Source: Streptacidiphilus anmyonensis (GTDB lineage Bacteria; Actinomycetota; Actinomycetes; Streptomycetales; Streptomycetaceae). Taken from it: DNA of 64,000 bases. The number at the start of each line of letters is the position of its first letter. Position 1 is the stretch's first letter. The translations under genes and the position numbers were made by a program. Positions 1-8,476 of this stretch are shown piece by piece. The notes under the pieces were generated by a model. That model was not told the DNA's origin and ran no database searches. It was given only the letters and a program-made list of their open reading frames with translations. The DNA lies in the NCBI RefSeq assembly GCF_000787855.1, contig NZ_BBPQ01000016.1, positions 56,973-120,972 on the forward strand. The letters are read 5' to 3'.

Positions 1-30
1 GGCGGCCCCCCCCCGGGGGGGGCCCGCCGT
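1..30. other. Poly-C/poly-G hairpin at window edge
   Basis: Nine C residues (6-14) are followed by eight G residues (15-22), flanked by GGCGG and CCCGCC. The whole can fold into one very strong hairpin. It lies downstream of the minus-strand gene ending at 87, so it could terminate that gene, but it has no T-tract. Homopolymers this long are also error-prone in sequencing. Confidence 0.4.
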
Positions 31-86
31 TCCCATTCCTGCCTCTCCCCGCTTCCTTCCCCTGCTTCGCACGCGCCTTCGAGCGT

Positions 87-425
87 TCACTCCACGGGAT
101 GCCCCGAGCCCTGCGCCGTCAGCTCCGCGTAGCCGCCACGCCGCCACGCGCGGGCCCGCAGGGCCGCCCCGGCCAGCAGTATCGCCCCGACCGCGAAGGC
201 CGTCACCCCGAGCCACCCGAGCCAGCCGTAGCCGCCGTGCGGGACATAGTCCGGTCCGGGCACGAGGACCTGCGTGCAGTTGTCGCCGACGCCGACGGCC
301 GCGCAGTCACGCGGGACGATCCGCGCCTCGGACCAGTGGCCGGCGTCCACGGCGAGGACGTACGCGACGGTCCCCGCCGCCGAGAGCGTCACACCTGCGG
401 CGCCGGCGCGGGGGCGCTCGCTCAC
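87..425 (-). CDS. Small two-helix membrane protein, unknown function
   Basis: This 112-residue protein has two likely membrane helices, about residues 9-27 and 68-90. The loop between them carries two cysteines (C41 and C50) that could pair outside the cell. The GTG start is chosen because it overlaps the TGA stop of the upstream dehydrogenase gene by four bases (GTGA), which suggests translational coupling. The C-terminus after the second helix is short and basic, then polar. I do not recognise a family. The gene is probably co-transcribed with the short-chain dehydrogenase; no role can be inferred from the sequence itself. Confidence 0.7.
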   Translation of the reverse strand: MSERPRAGAAGVTLSAAGTVAYVLAVDAGHWSEARIVPRDCAAVGVGDNCTQVLVPGPDYVPHGGYGWLGWLGVTAFAVGAILLAGAALRARAWRRGGYAELTAQGSGHPVE

Positions 426-1195
426 TTCTCCGTGGGCCTGCGGCCGAAGCCGCTGGACATGCCGCCGAGGAGCGCGAGCGGGGCCTTGCGGGAGAGCGCG
501 ACCAGCGCCTGGTAGCGGCGCGAGGGCACGCAGATGGACTTGCCGCGGACGAGGTCGCGCAGCGACTGGTCCACGACGTAGTCCGCGTCGAGCCACATCC
601 ACTCGCCGACGCCGGACATGTCCATCTCGGCGCGCTGGTGGAACTCGGTGTGGGTGAACCCCGGGCACAGCGCCTGAAGGGTGACGCCGCTGCCCACGAG
701 ATCGCGGTTCACGCCCGCGGTGAACTGCACCACCCAGGACTTGCTCGCGCCGTACGAACCACGCGGCACGAACGCGGCCACCGAGGCGACGTTGACGACG
801 TACCCCTTGCCGCGCTCGCGCATGCCGGGGACCGCGGCGCGGGTGAGCCGCAGCACCGCCTCGATGTGGACCTTCACCATCGTCAGCTCGTCCTCGACCG
901 GAACATCGAGGAATCCCTTGCGGAAGCCGAAGCCGGCGTTGTTGACCAGCAGGTCCACCGGGCGCTCGGCGTCCGTCAGCCGCGCCTCGACCGCCGCGAT
1001 CCCCGCGTCGGTGGCGAGGTCGGCGGGGAGCACCTCGACCGGAACGCCGTGCTCCTTGGCGAGTTCGTCGGCGAAGGCGGCCAGTCGGCCCTCGTCGCGG
1101 GCGACGAGGACCAGCGCGTGGCCGTCCTTCCCGAGCCGGCGCGCGAACGCCGCGCCGATTCCGGCGCTGGCGCCGGTGATGAGTGCAGTCCGCAT
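422..1195 (-). CDS. SDR family NAD(P)-dependent oxidoreductase
   Basis: This 257-residue protein is a classical short-chain dehydrogenase/reductase. Its N-terminal Rossmann motif TGASAGIG is at residues 7-14, the structural NNAG at 85-88, and the catalytic Ser138, Tyr148 and Lys152 (YGASK) are intact, so an NAD(P)-dependent alcohol/ketone interconversion in the cytoplasm is expected. The long C-terminal half after the active site resembles members acting on hydrophobic substrates, but the substrate cannot be read from the sequence. The stop overlaps the start of the downstream membrane-protein gene. An SRPBCC lipid-binding-type gene lies 87 bases upstream in the same direction. Confidence 0.9.
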   Translation of the reverse strand: MRTALITGASAGIGAAFARRLGKDGHALVLVARDEGRLAAFADELAKEHGVPVEVLPADLATDAGIAAVEARLTDAERPVDLLVNNAGFGFRKGFLDVPVEDELTMVKVHIEAVLRLTRAAVPGMRERGKGYVVNVASVAAFVPRGSYGASKSWVVQFTAGVNRDLVGSGVTLQALCPGFTHTEFHQRAEMDMSGVGEWMWLDADYVVDQSLRDLVRGKSICVPSRRYQALVALSRKAPLALLGGMSSGFGRRPTEK

Positions 1196-1282
1196 GACGC
1201 CACGCTATCGGCTGAAGGCACCGTCGCACCGTCAGGGGGCCGCGTCGGCCCGGGAGATCAGCGCGTCGAGGGCGGGCGCTTC

Positions 1283-1711
1283 TCAGGCCACCAACCCGGC
1301 GAGCTTCTCCAGGGACTCGTTCAGGGCCTTGGTCGTGGCCTCCTTGACGCGGGCGGCCAGCATGTTGACCGCGGCGCCCTTGAACTCGCTGTCCACGGTG
1401 ACCTTGGTGCCGTCGCCGTCCGCGGTGAGGCGGTACTGCTGGCGCAGGGTGATCCCCATCGGGCCCTTGCCGTCCATGGCGAGGGTGGCGGGGGCGGCGA
1501 CCTCGCTGACGGTCCAGCTGACCTCGGCGGGCATGCCCATCAGGGTCATCTTCTCGCCGTAGACCGCGCCGACGGCGAGCTCGGCCGGGCCGCCGTTGGG
1601 GAAGGCGGTGTGGATGGTGTTCCACTCGCCGAAGCGTTCGAAGTCGGTGATGAGCGCCCAGATCTTGTCCGCCGGGGCGGCGAGGGTGGTGCTGACGGAT
1701 ACCTCGGGCAT
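1283..1711 (-). CDS. SRPBCC family protein (START/polyketide-cyclase-like fold)
   Basis: This 142-residue protein matches the type II toxin/polyketide-cyclase-like SRPBCC fold: an N-terminal strand VSVSTTLAAPADKIWALI, a central GEW motif, alternating strands, and a long C-terminal helix ending in a Leu/Ala-rich segment. Such proteins bind hydrophobic ligands in a helix-grip cavity. The ATG at 1711 is preferred over an in-frame start 23 codons upstream because a strong AGGAGG ribosome site precedes it by a normal distance. It lies upstream of the short-chain dehydrogenase in the same orientation and may act on the same ligand. That is inference from position. Confidence 0.85.
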   Translation of the reverse strand: MPEVSVSTTLAAPADKIWALITDFERFGEWNTIHTAFPNGGPAELAVGAVYGEKMTLMGMPAEVSWTVSEVAAPATLAMDGKGPMGITLRQQYRLTADGDGTKVTVDSEFKGAAVNMLAARVKEATTKALNESLEKLAGLVA

Positions 1712-1871
1712 GGCCGGTTCCTCCTCGGGCTGTCGATCCGAGCACGCCGGGTGGGGGCTCTCAGCGGAGGCTAGCCTCAATCTGACGGACCATCAATATT
1801 CGGGTCGGGAGAATCTGACGCTACGTCATCTATGCTGCGGAGACTGCCGGAGCAGGGCTGCGCCGCCCGGA

Positions 1872-2594
1872 TCAGCCTGAGGCCAGCCACACCCGCAGCG
1901 CGCCCAGGCGCGCGAAGCCGACGCTCGCGGCCGCGTCGAGATCCGGCCCGTGCTCGTAGCCGACGACCGGCAGGCCGGGGCAGTAGACCGCGGCGGCGGT
2001 CAGGCAGTCCCGCCAGGCGCGGTCGGGATCGCGGTCGCCGCAGAACAGGTTCGACACCCCGACGACACCCGCGCCCAGGCTCAGCACCGCGCCCGCCGCG
2101 AACTGCGGTGCGGCGAGCACCAGCACCGACGGATCGTCCAGCAGCGACGGCACGAACAGCCCGCGCGCTCCCCCGTTCCACGCCTGTTCCCACTGCTCCA
2201 ACCCGGCAGCGTCCCTGACCCGCCGCCAGTCGGCCGACGGGCCGGCGGGCCGGCCGACGGGCTGGGGATCGCGGGCGATCCACTCGGCGTCGAACAGCGG
2301 CTCGAAGCCGTGGGGCCGCAGGTCCAGCCGCGCGAAGCTGTCCTTGACCGAAGCGCCCGGACTGCGGCGGTCGACGCGGCCGAGGACCTCGGCCGCGTCG
2401 GCGTGCTCGGAGAGGGTGACCGCGTCCGGGTAGTAGGGCGGAGTGCGCACCGGACTGGTCCAGGCGTCGGAGCGGAACTCGCCGCGCAGTCCGTGGGCGC
2501 GGCACATCGCCTCGCACCAGTCCGCGTTGTTGCGCGTGGCCGCGCGCAGGAGCGCGGGCGTCAGTATGTGATCCACCATCGGCTTGATCTTCAC
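1872..2594 (-). CDS. Hypothetical protein with GNAT-like C-terminal half
   Basis: The protein is up to 240 residues. No family is certain. The C-terminal third, with a small-residue-rich strand-turn segment (GAVLSLGAGVVGVSNLF), an arginine-containing helix and a final YEHGPDLDAAASVGF pattern, recalls the acetyl-CoA-binding half of acetyltransferases, and related GNAT-like proteins are common in streptomycetes. The GTG at 2594 has no ribosome site. The in-frame ATG at 2579 has a GAAG upstream and may be the true start. The gene stands alone between an SRPBCC gene and the guanidinium exporter. Confidence 0.65.
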   Translation of the reverse strand: MKIKPMVDHILTPALLRAATRNNADWCEAMCRAHGLRGEFRSDAWTSPVRTPPYYPDAVTLSEHADAAEVLGRVDRRSPGASVKDSFARLDLRPHGFEPLFDAEWIARDPQPVGRPAGPSADWRRVRDAAGLEQWEQAWNGGARGLFVPSLLDDPSVLVLAAPQFAAGAVLSLGAGVVGVSNLFCGDRDPDRAWRDCLTAAAVYCPGLPVVGYEHGPDLDAAASVGFARLGALRVWLASG

Positions 2595-2660
2595 TGACGG
2601 GGGACGGAGGATGCCATCGAATTTGCCGTGGCATCCTCGAGCCGCCCTCGGTCCGAGGGC

Positions 2661-2975
2661 TCAGTGCGCGAGCTTGAGCCCGACGACGCCGCCGACGATC
2701 ATCGCGAGGAAGAGCGCGCGGGCGACCGTGACGGGCTCCCCCAGGGCGAACATCCCGTACAGGGCGGTGCCGAGCGTGCCGACGGCGACCCAGACCGCGT
2801 AGCCGGTGCCGAGCGGGACGCTGCGCAGCGCGTAGGAGAGACCGCCCATGCTGAGGACGACGGTGACGAAGAAGACGACCGTCGGCAACGGACGGGACAG
2901 GCCCTTGGAAGCCTGAAGGGCGACCGCCCAGACGGTCTCGAGCATGCCGGAGAGAAGGAGCACGACCCAGGCCAT
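2661..2975 (-). CDS. gdx: Guanidinium exporter Gdx (SMR family, SugE type)
   Basis: This 104-residue protein has four membrane helices and is a small multidrug resistance family member. It resembles SugE/Gdx rather than EmrE: it begins MAWVVLLLSGMLETVWAVAL, has the essential Glu13, and ends in VGLKLAH. Gdx dimers exchange guanidinium for protons across the inner membrane. The start at 2975 gives the usual family length and has a GAGAGG ribosome site. The 5' leader carries a guanidine-III riboswitch, which independently supports the substrate. A single Gdx gene fits a homodimer of dual topology. Position 22, lysine in E. coli SugE, is glutamine here. Confidence 0.93.
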   Translation of the reverse strand: MAWVVLLLSGMLETVWAVALQASKGLSRPLPTVVFFVTVVLSMGGLSYALRSVPLGTGYAVWVAVGTLGTALYGMFALGEPVTVARALFLAMIVGGVVGLKLAH

Positions 2976-3030
2976 GACGGCGGACCTCTCGCAGTAGGGG
3001 ACGGAAGCCGCTGGGGCCACCGCTCTTGCT

Positions 3031-3069
3031 GCGCCGTCTTGTCCGACCGGGTACGACGCGCTCGTCCGG
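3031..3069 (-). promoter_or_regulatory. Guanidine-III (ykkC-III) riboswitch
   Basis: Read on the minus strand, the leader contains CCGGACGAG followed by a short helix, then TACCCGGTCGGACAAGACG and GCGC. From memory this is nearly identical to the published compact guanidine-III aptamer of Thermobifida fusca, including the ACCCGG pseudoknot strand, GGACAAGACG, and the closing CGC/GCG pairs. It begins about 94 bases and ends 55 bases before the gdx start codon. Guanidine-III aptamers switch on guanidinium exporters when guanidine is bound. The expression platform between the aptamer and the ribosome site was not resolved. Confidence 0.9.
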
Positions 3070-3145
3070 GACACCGGGTACTCCACCCGGCCTCGTCTTC
3101 GACGTTAGCACGCAGGCGGGTGAAGGGGCGGTTAGGGTGCTGGTC

Positions 3146-4312
3146 ATGGCGCTCCCAAGCATCGACACCGCCGAACGCCGGGCGCGGGTCACCGCGCGTC
3201 TGCTGGTGCGGCGGGCCGAGCCGCTGGCTGTCGCGGACGACCTGGTCGCCCTGCACGCCACCGACGCGGCGACCGTCTATCTCTCCCTCGCCGCCCGGCT
3301 GACCGACCCCGGCGTGGACGCGGTGGAGCGCGCGCTGTACGACGAGGTGTCGCTGGTGCGGCTGCTGGCCATGCGCCGGACGCTCTTCGTCGTCCCGGTC
3401 GATCTCGCCCCCGTCGTCGACACCGCCGCGGCGCGGACCATCGCTGCCAAGGAGCGCGAGAAGCTGCTCGCCTTCCTCGACGAGGGCGGTGGCTGGGACG
3501 CCGCGTGGCTCGCGGCGGCCGAGCGGCGGACGCTGGCCGCGCTCAAGCGGCTCGGCCCCTCCAGCGGACAGGAGTTGGGCGCGGCCGTGCCCGCCCTCCA
3601 GGAGCGCGTCACGGTCGCGGCCGGCAAGCCCTACGAGGCCGTGCAGACCGTCGCCTCCCGCGTGCTGCGCGTGCTGGCCGCGGAGAACCGGATCCGCCGG
3701 GACCGCCCGCGCGGCAGCTGGACCTCCAGCGCCTACCGGTGGGTCGAGAGCGCGCCCTGGCCGGACCTGCCGGTCGACGAGGCGCGCGCCGAGCTGGTCC
3801 GCCGCTGGCTCGCGAGCTACGGGCCCGGCACCGAGGACGACCTGAAGTGGTGGACGGGGTGGCCGCTCGGCGCGGTCCGCAAGGCGCTGGCCGCGGTCGG
3901 CGCGGAGCACGTCGGCCTGCCGCAGGGGGAGCCGGCCGGGCGCGAGGGGTACGTCCTGCCCGGCGACACGGCGCCGACCGGCTCTACCGAGCCCCGCGCC
4001 GCCCTGTTGCCCGCCCTCGACCCGACCGCCATGGGCTGGCGCGAACGTTCCTGGTACACCGACGCCGCCCATGCGGACCTGCTCTTCGACCGCACCGGCA
4101 ACATCGGCCCCACCGTGTGGTGGGACGGCCGGGTCGTGGGCGGCTGGGCCCAGGCGGCCGACGGTTCCGTCGTCTGGCGGCTGCTGGAGGACGTCGGCGC
4201 GGACGCGCTCGCGGCCGTCGGCGAGGAAGCCGCGCGCCTCACGGCGTTCCTGGGCGACGCGCGCGTCACCCCGCGCTTCCGCACCCCGCTGGAGCGCGAG
4301 CTCAGCGCCTGA
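3146..4312 (+). CDS. Winged-helix DNA-binding domain protein (HTH_42/YcaQ type)
   Basis: This 388-residue protein fits the winged-helix family once called DUF1006 (HTH_42), whose members include YcaQ-type DNA glycosylases and many uncharacterised actinobacterial paralogues. Visible features are an N-terminal LxHATDAATVYLSLAAR region, a central RRTLFVVP strand, a winged-helix segment around residues 150-200, the stretch WLASYGPGTEDDLKWWTGW near residue 240, and a C-terminal ARG-like segment with TVWWDGRVVGGWAQ. The ATG at 3146 is preferred over upstream frames because homology begins there. The gene is divergent from gdx. DNA repair of crosslinks or alkylated bases is possible for the family but is not shown for this member. 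Confidence 0.85.
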   Translation: MALPSIDTAERRARVTARLLVRRAEPLAVADDLVALHATDAATVYLSLAARLTDPGVDAVERALYDEVSLVRLLAMRRTLFVVPVDLAPVVDTAAARTIAAKEREKLLAFLDEGGGWDAAWLAAAERRTLAALKRLGPSSGQELGAAVPALQERVTVAAGKPYEAVQTVASRVLRVLAAENRIRRDRPRGSWTSSAYRWVESAPWPDLPVDEARAELVRRWLASYGPGTEDDLKWWTGWPLGAVRKALAAVGAEHVGLPQGEPAGREGYVLPGDTAPTGSTEPRAALLPALDPTAMGWRERSWYTDAAHADLLFDRTGNIGPTVWWDGRVVGGWAQAADGSVVWRLLEDVGADALAAVGEEAARLTAFLGDARVTPRFRTPLERELSA

Positions 4313-4631
4313 CCGACGACGAAGACGGTCCGACGCGAGAGGTCGGGCGCGGGAGGCCCCGCGCGGCGGGTCCGGCGCGGGCGGCCCGGTGCGGAGGACG
4401 GGCGCGGGAGCCCGGGCACGCGGGCGGCCCCGCGCGGGGCCGGGCGAGAGGTCGGGCGCTCAAGGCCCAGCGCGACGGGTCGAGCCCGGGAGGACAGGCG
4501 CGAGCGGTCCAGCACGACGGGTCGAGCCCGGGAGGACGGGCGCGGGCGGCCCAGCGCGGGCGGCCCGGTGCGGGCGGCCCGGCGCGGGAGGGCGGGTTCC
4601 AGCCGCCAGACGGGCGGCAGTCGCGGGACCG
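4313..4631. repeat. GC-rich degenerate tandem repeat, convergent intergenic region
   Basis: These 319 bases between convergent genes are almost pure G and C. They contain a 42-base tandem unit (CGACGGGTCGAGCCCGGGAG followed by GACGGGCGCG and GGCGGYCCAGCA) repeated at about 4474 and 4516. Degenerate GCGGGCGGCCC blocks surround it from about 4340 to 4600. No plausible gene is present, although open frames persist because of the GC content. It may serve as a bidirectional terminator through many alternative hairpins. Confidence 0.55.
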
Positions 4632-5174
4632 TCAGGCGCGGGCGGCGTAGGCGTCGTGGAGAGGTTGCCAGTCTCGGGCCAGGTCCCAGCTCGGCCAGTC
4701 GACCTCGGCACCGTCCAACGCCTGTCCCAGGTAGTCCAGATGAAGGTGCCAGCCGGCCAGCAGCAGGGCTGGTCGGTCGATCGGCGCGGGCAGGGCGGCG
4801 CTGAAGGCGAGGGTGGAGCCGGGGCCGTCGTCGGCGAGCTCGAAGCGCACCCGGCCGTGCGGGTCGAGGTCCAACTGGAGCACCGTCGGCGGATCGTAGA
4901 CGGTGACCGTGCCGGTGGCGACGACCGTGCGGCCCTCGGTGTCGGTGTTGAGCCACCGCAGCACCACTCCCCCGCCCTCGGCCGGGTCCAGGCGGTCCGC
5001 GGCGGCCAGCCAGCGGCGCAGCAGGGCCGGGCGGGAGAGGTACGGCCAGACGCGGGCGACGGGGTGAGGAAGCCGCCGGTAGAACACGACCGCCTGATGC
5101 GCGGCGTCCACGGAGACGACGCTCCCGTCCAGGATCGGCTGCGTTCGCTGGTCCGCCCTCTGCTGCTCGTCCAC
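4632..5174 (-). CDS. SRPBCC domain protein (AHSA1/ATP-sensitive START type)
   Basis: This protein of about 180 residues resembles the activator-of-Hsp90 (AHSA1)-like SRPBCC group: FYRRLPHPVARVWPYLSRPALLRRWL near residue 35 is the typical opening strand and helix, followed by GGVVLRWLNTD, PTVLQLDLDPHG and a final helix with WHLHLDYLGQAL and a terminal W-rich tail. Ligand-binding is expected, but the partner is unknown. The GTG at 5174 lies too close to a GGAGG. An in-frame GTG about 20 codons later, with GGGAG before it, is an alternative. The gene follows the large LuxR-type regulator gene in the same direction. Confidence 0.75.
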   Translation of the reverse strand: MDEQQRADQRTQPILDGSVVSVDAAHQAVVFYRRLPHPVARVWPYLSRPALLRRWLAAADRLDPAEGGGVVLRWLNTDTEGRTVVATGTVTVYDPPTVLQLDLDPHGRVRFELADDGPGSTLAFSAALPAPIDRPALLLAGWHLHLDYLGQALDGAEVDWPSWDLARDWQPLHDAYAARA

Positions 5175-5263
5175 CCTCCGATCATCACCCGGCGGCGACG
5201 GGCTCGCCTCCGCGCCGGGGGCCGCACACCGCCGCACAGCCTGCGGCCTGCGACGCGAGCGGA

Positions 5264-8200
5264 TCAGACCAGGGCCGCGAGCTCCCCCCGGGAGGCGACG
5301 CCCAGCTTCGGGTACGCCTTGTAGAGGTGGTAGCCGACCGTTCGCGCGCTCAGGAACAGCTGGGCGGCGATGTCCCGGTTGGAGAGCCCCTGCGCGGCCA
5401 GCCGCACGATCTGGTTCTCCTGCGGGGTCAGACCCGCGAGCGGGCCCGCCGTGCGCGGCTCGGACGGGGCCGCGCCGGAGGCGTCGAGCTCGGCGCGGGC
5501 GCGCGCCGCCCAGGGCGCGGCGTCGAGCAGGTCGAAGGCGCGCGCGGCCGCGCGCAGCGGGGCCCTGGCTTCGGACTTGCGGCGGGCCCGGCGCAGCCAC
5601 TCGCCGTACAGGAGCGCCGTTCGGGCCTCCTCCCACGGACGGCCGGCACCGGCGTGCAGGGCGAGGGCCTCGCGGTAGAACTGCTCGGCCAGCTCCTCCG
5701 GAGCGAGCAGCGCGTGGCAGCGCAGCACCAGTGCGCGGGCCCAGCCGCGCTCGGAGCGCGCCGCCCAGCGCTCGAACCGGGCGAGCGGCTCGGCCAGCGC
5801 CTCGCCGCGGCGGATCCGCACGGCCGCCTCCAGGGCGTCCGGCACCGCCCGCAGCGCGGAGACCTGACCCAGGTCGGGTGCGCGCAGCAGCGCGTCGAGC
5901 GCGGTGACAGCCTCCTCGGCGCGGCCGTGGCCGAGGTCGAGCAACCCCGCGGCCCACGACCGCCACGGCGCGCCCGACAGCGCGGGCGTGCCGCCCTGCG
6001 CCTGCGTCCCGGCCGTCCGCAGGGCCTCCTGGCAGGCGTCCTCGTCGCCCCGCTGGGCGGCGAGGTAGGCGAGCAGGCTGTGCACCGGCGCGGACCACTG
6101 CACCTGCTGCACGTCCTCGGCCAGCGCGAGCGCCTCCTCGGCATGCGCCCGCGCCTGTCCCGCCCGCCCGTGGAACAGCTCGGCCTCCGCCAGCGTGACC
6201 AGCAGCGGCGGCAGCGCCGCGAGCACGCCCGAGGCCCGCGCCTCGCCCACGACCTCCGCCGTGACGACCAGCGCCTCCTCGTCCCGCCCGGCCCACAGCG
6301 CGGCCGCACACGCCTGCCCGAGATCCACCGGCACCACGGCCCCACCGGCCCGCGCGGCGGCAAGCACCTCAGCCAATCCCGTCCCGGCCCCGGCCCCCTC
6401 GGGACCGGCCCACCCGGCCTGCCCGGCCTGCCCGACGCGCTCGCCCGGCTCCGCCGGCCCGGCAGCCCCGGCCTGCCTGACGGGCTGGCGGAGCCGGGCG
6501 TGGCCGGCAGGACCAGCAGGCTTGCCCTGCTCGCTCAGCTCCGCCGCCCAGGACGGCTCGCCCTGCCCCACCGAAGGGGCCCGCCCGGTCGGCCCGCGCA
6601 GCTCAGCCCGACCCGCCTGCCCCGCCTCGCTGGCCTCAACCTGCCCTGCGGAGCGGATCGGTCGCCCTTGCCCGGCGCGCCCGACCTGCCCCGGCTGCCC
6701 GCCCGGCGCCGCACGCTCGATCTGCTCGGCCGTCCCGGCCGAGTCGGCGTCCTCGGTCGGACCGGCCGAGGCGGCCCGCCCGACGGGGTCGATCCGGCTC
6801 TCCGTCGCGGCCAGCAGGTAGGAGACGACCGGGGCCAGACCGTCCTGCGGGGGGAGCTTGAGGTCGGCGAGGCGGCGCAGGGTGCGGGTGACGGCGGGCT
6901 CGTCGAGGGTGCGGGCGACGTCGAGGGCGTGCAGGAGGACCCGGGCCGTCGGGACGGGGTGGGCGTCGGCGACGAGGTCCGCCGTCTCCAGCATCAGGCG
7001 GTGCGCGCCGTCCGGCGCGCCGCGCCAGAACTGGGCGACGCCGCGGATGAACATCACGTGGGCCAGCATCACCGGGTCGGCGGGGCGGCGGGCGTGCGCG
7101 CGCCCGGCGAGGGACTCCGCGCGGACGACCTCGCCCGCCTCGGCCGCGGCCTCGGCGGCCAGGACCAGGCGGCGGGTGACGTCCTCGGGGGCGGGGCTGA
7201 GGAGCGCGGCGCGCTCGTACGCGGCCGCCGCGCCGGAGGGCCCGCCACGGGCGGCCGCGGTCTCGGCGACGCCCTCCAGCGTGGCGGCGACGGACTCGTC
7301 CGGACCGGGGGCCGCCTGCACCAGGTGCCAGGCGCGGCGCACGGCCGCGTCGCCGCCGGGGACCTCGCGCCCGTCCAGGACCTCGGCGAGGGCGGCGTGG
7401 GCCGCGAGACGCTGGGCGAGCGGGGCCCGGCCGAGCACAGCGGAGCGCAGCAGCGGATGCCGGAAGGCGAGCCGCCCGCCGGACCCGGTGACGCCGACCA
7501 GCGCCGCCGCCTCGGCGGGCTGCAGATCCCGCGGGGACGCGCCGAGGCGCTCCGCCGCCTCGAGGACGACGGAGAGCTCGCCCGACTCCTCGGCGGCCGC
7601 GACGAGCAGCAGCGTCTGCGTCGCCGCGGGCAGCCGGCTGAGCTGCCCGTGGTAGGCGAGCTGGAGCCGGCCCGCGAGCGGCAGCGGCGCGTCGGCGCCC
7701 TCGGCGCTCGGCAGTTCGCGCAGGGCGAGCGGGTTTCCATGGGCCAGTTCCAGCAGTTGACGCCTGGTCACCTCGTCGGCGTCGGGCGCGTGCCGGGCCA
7801 GCAGCCGCGCGGCGGACGTCTCGTCCAGGCCGCCCAGACGCAGCTCGGGCAGCCCGGCGGCGGGCGCCGCGCCCTCGCCCTCCCGCGCGGCGTACAGCAC
7901 CACGACACCCTCGGCTCGCAGCCGACGCGCGGCCAGCAGCAGCGCCTCCGTGGAGGCGGCGTCGCACCACTGGAGGTCGTCCACCAGGCAGAGCACCGGG
8001 CCGGACTCGGCCAGCTCCGCGAGCAGCCCGAGCACCCCGAGGCCGACCAGCAGGCGGTTGCCCTGAGCGGCCCTGGCGTCCGGTTCGGCGAGGCCGAACG
8101 CCCGCTCCAGCGCCTGCCGTTGCGGCTCGGGCAGTGCGGCCAGCCCGCCGAGCGCGGGGGCGAGGAGCAACTGCAGCGCGGCGAACGGCAGATCCGACTC

Positions 8201-8395
8201 GGCTTCCACGCCGGCCGCCCGCAGCACCGTCCACCCGCCCGACGGCTCCGCAGAGGCGGCGGCGTAGTCCAGCAACGCGGTCTTGCCGATCCCCGGCTCG
8301 CCGCGCAGCACCAGCACCCCGCTGCGGCGCTCCGTCGCGGCCGCGCGCAGCAGTTCGTCGATAGCGGCCTGTTCGGGCCCCCGTCCGTCCAGCAT
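5264..8395 (-). CDS. Large ATP-binding LuxR-family transcriptional regulator (LAL/MalT-like)
   Basis: This protein of about 1043 residues is a STAND-type regulator. Its Walker A GEPGIGKT is at residues 32-39 and its Walker B LCLVDDLQWCD at 135-145. A long TPR-like helical middle follows, and the C-terminus is a LuxR helix-turn-helix with LTPQENQIVRLAAQGLSNRD and the recognition part SARTVGYHLYKAYPKLG. It probably activates transcription when an inducer and ATP drive oligomerisation. An insertion rich in Gly, Ala, Gln, Pro and Arg at about residues 532-670 interrupts the helical region. The ATG at 8395 has GGTAGGGT upstream and fits the family start; an in-frame ATG at 8425 is possible. It is divergent from an NTF2-like gene and an efflux gene, its likely targets. 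Confidence 0.92.
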   Translation of the reverse strand: MLDGRGPEQAAIDELLRAAATERRSGVLVLRGEPGIGKTALLDYAAASAEPSGGWTVLRAAGVEAESDLPFAALQLLLAPALGGLAALPEPQRQALERAFGLAEPDARAAQGNRLLVGLGVLGLLAELAESGPVLCLVDDLQWCDAASTEALLLAARRLRAEGVVVLYAAREGEGAAPAAGLPELRLGGLDETSAARLLARHAPDADEVTRRQLLELAHGNPLALRELPSAEGADAPLPLAGRLQLAYHGQLSRLPAATQTLLLVAAAEESGELSVVLEAAERLGASPRDLQPAEAAALVGVTGSGGRLAFRHPLLRSAVLGRAPLAQRLAAHAALAEVLDGREVPGGDAAVRRAWHLVQAAPGPDESVAATLEGVAETAAARGGPSGAAAAYERAALLSPAPEDVTRRLVLAAEAAAEAGEVVRAESLAGRAHARRPADPVMLAHVMFIRGVAQFWRGAPDGAHRLMLETADLVADAHPVPTARVLLHALDVARTLDEPAVTRTLRRLADLKLPPQDGLAPVVSYLLAATESRIDPVGRAASAGPTEDADSAGTAEQIERAAPGGQPGQVGRAGQGRPIRSAGQVEASEAGQAGRAELRGPTGRAPSVGQGEPSWAAELSEQGKPAGPAGHARLRQPVRQAGAAGPAEPGERVGQAGQAGWAGPEGAGAGTGLAEVLAAARAGGAVVPVDLGQACAAALWAGRDEEALVVTAEVVGEARASGVLAALPPLLVTLAEAELFHGRAGQARAHAEEALALAEDVQQVQWSAPVHSLLAYLAAQRGDEDACQEALRTAGTQAQGGTPALSGAPWRSWAAGLLDLGHGRAEEAVTALDALLRAPDLGQVSALRAVPDALEAAVRIRRGEALAEPLARFERWAARSERGWARALVLRCHALLAPEELAEQFYREALALHAGAGRPWEEARTALLYGEWLRRARRKSEARAPLRAAARAFDLLDAAPWAARARAELDASGAAPSEPRTAGPLAGLTPQENQIVRLAAQGLSNRDIAAQLFLSARTVGYHLYKAYPKLGVASRGELAALV

Positions 8396-8444
8396 GCCAA
8401 GCACCCTACCGAGCGCCGCCGACATCCCCGTGCTGACATTCCCC

Positions 8445-8476
8445 GACCGAAGTACCTAAGTGCGACTGATTCGGTC
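8445..8476. promoter_or_regulatory. Inverted repeat GACCGAA-N18-TTCGGTC, candidate operator
   Basis: A perfect 7-bp inverted repeat (8445-8451 and 8470-8476) sits in the divergent region between the LuxR-type regulator and the NTF2-like gene. Its placement just upstream of the regulator start and about 75 bases before the NTF2-like start fits a site for the regulator, but this is inferred only from position and symmetry. Confidence 0.4.

Noticed and set aside
638-1774. A 378-codon plus-strand frame opposite the dehydrogenase and SRPBCC genes
   Set aside because: There is no domain, and both minus-strand genes have intact motifs and ribosome sites.
4313-4650. Extension of coding sequence through the GC repeat
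   Set aside because: Open frames persist only because stop codons are rare at this GC content; the translated repeats show no protein pattern.
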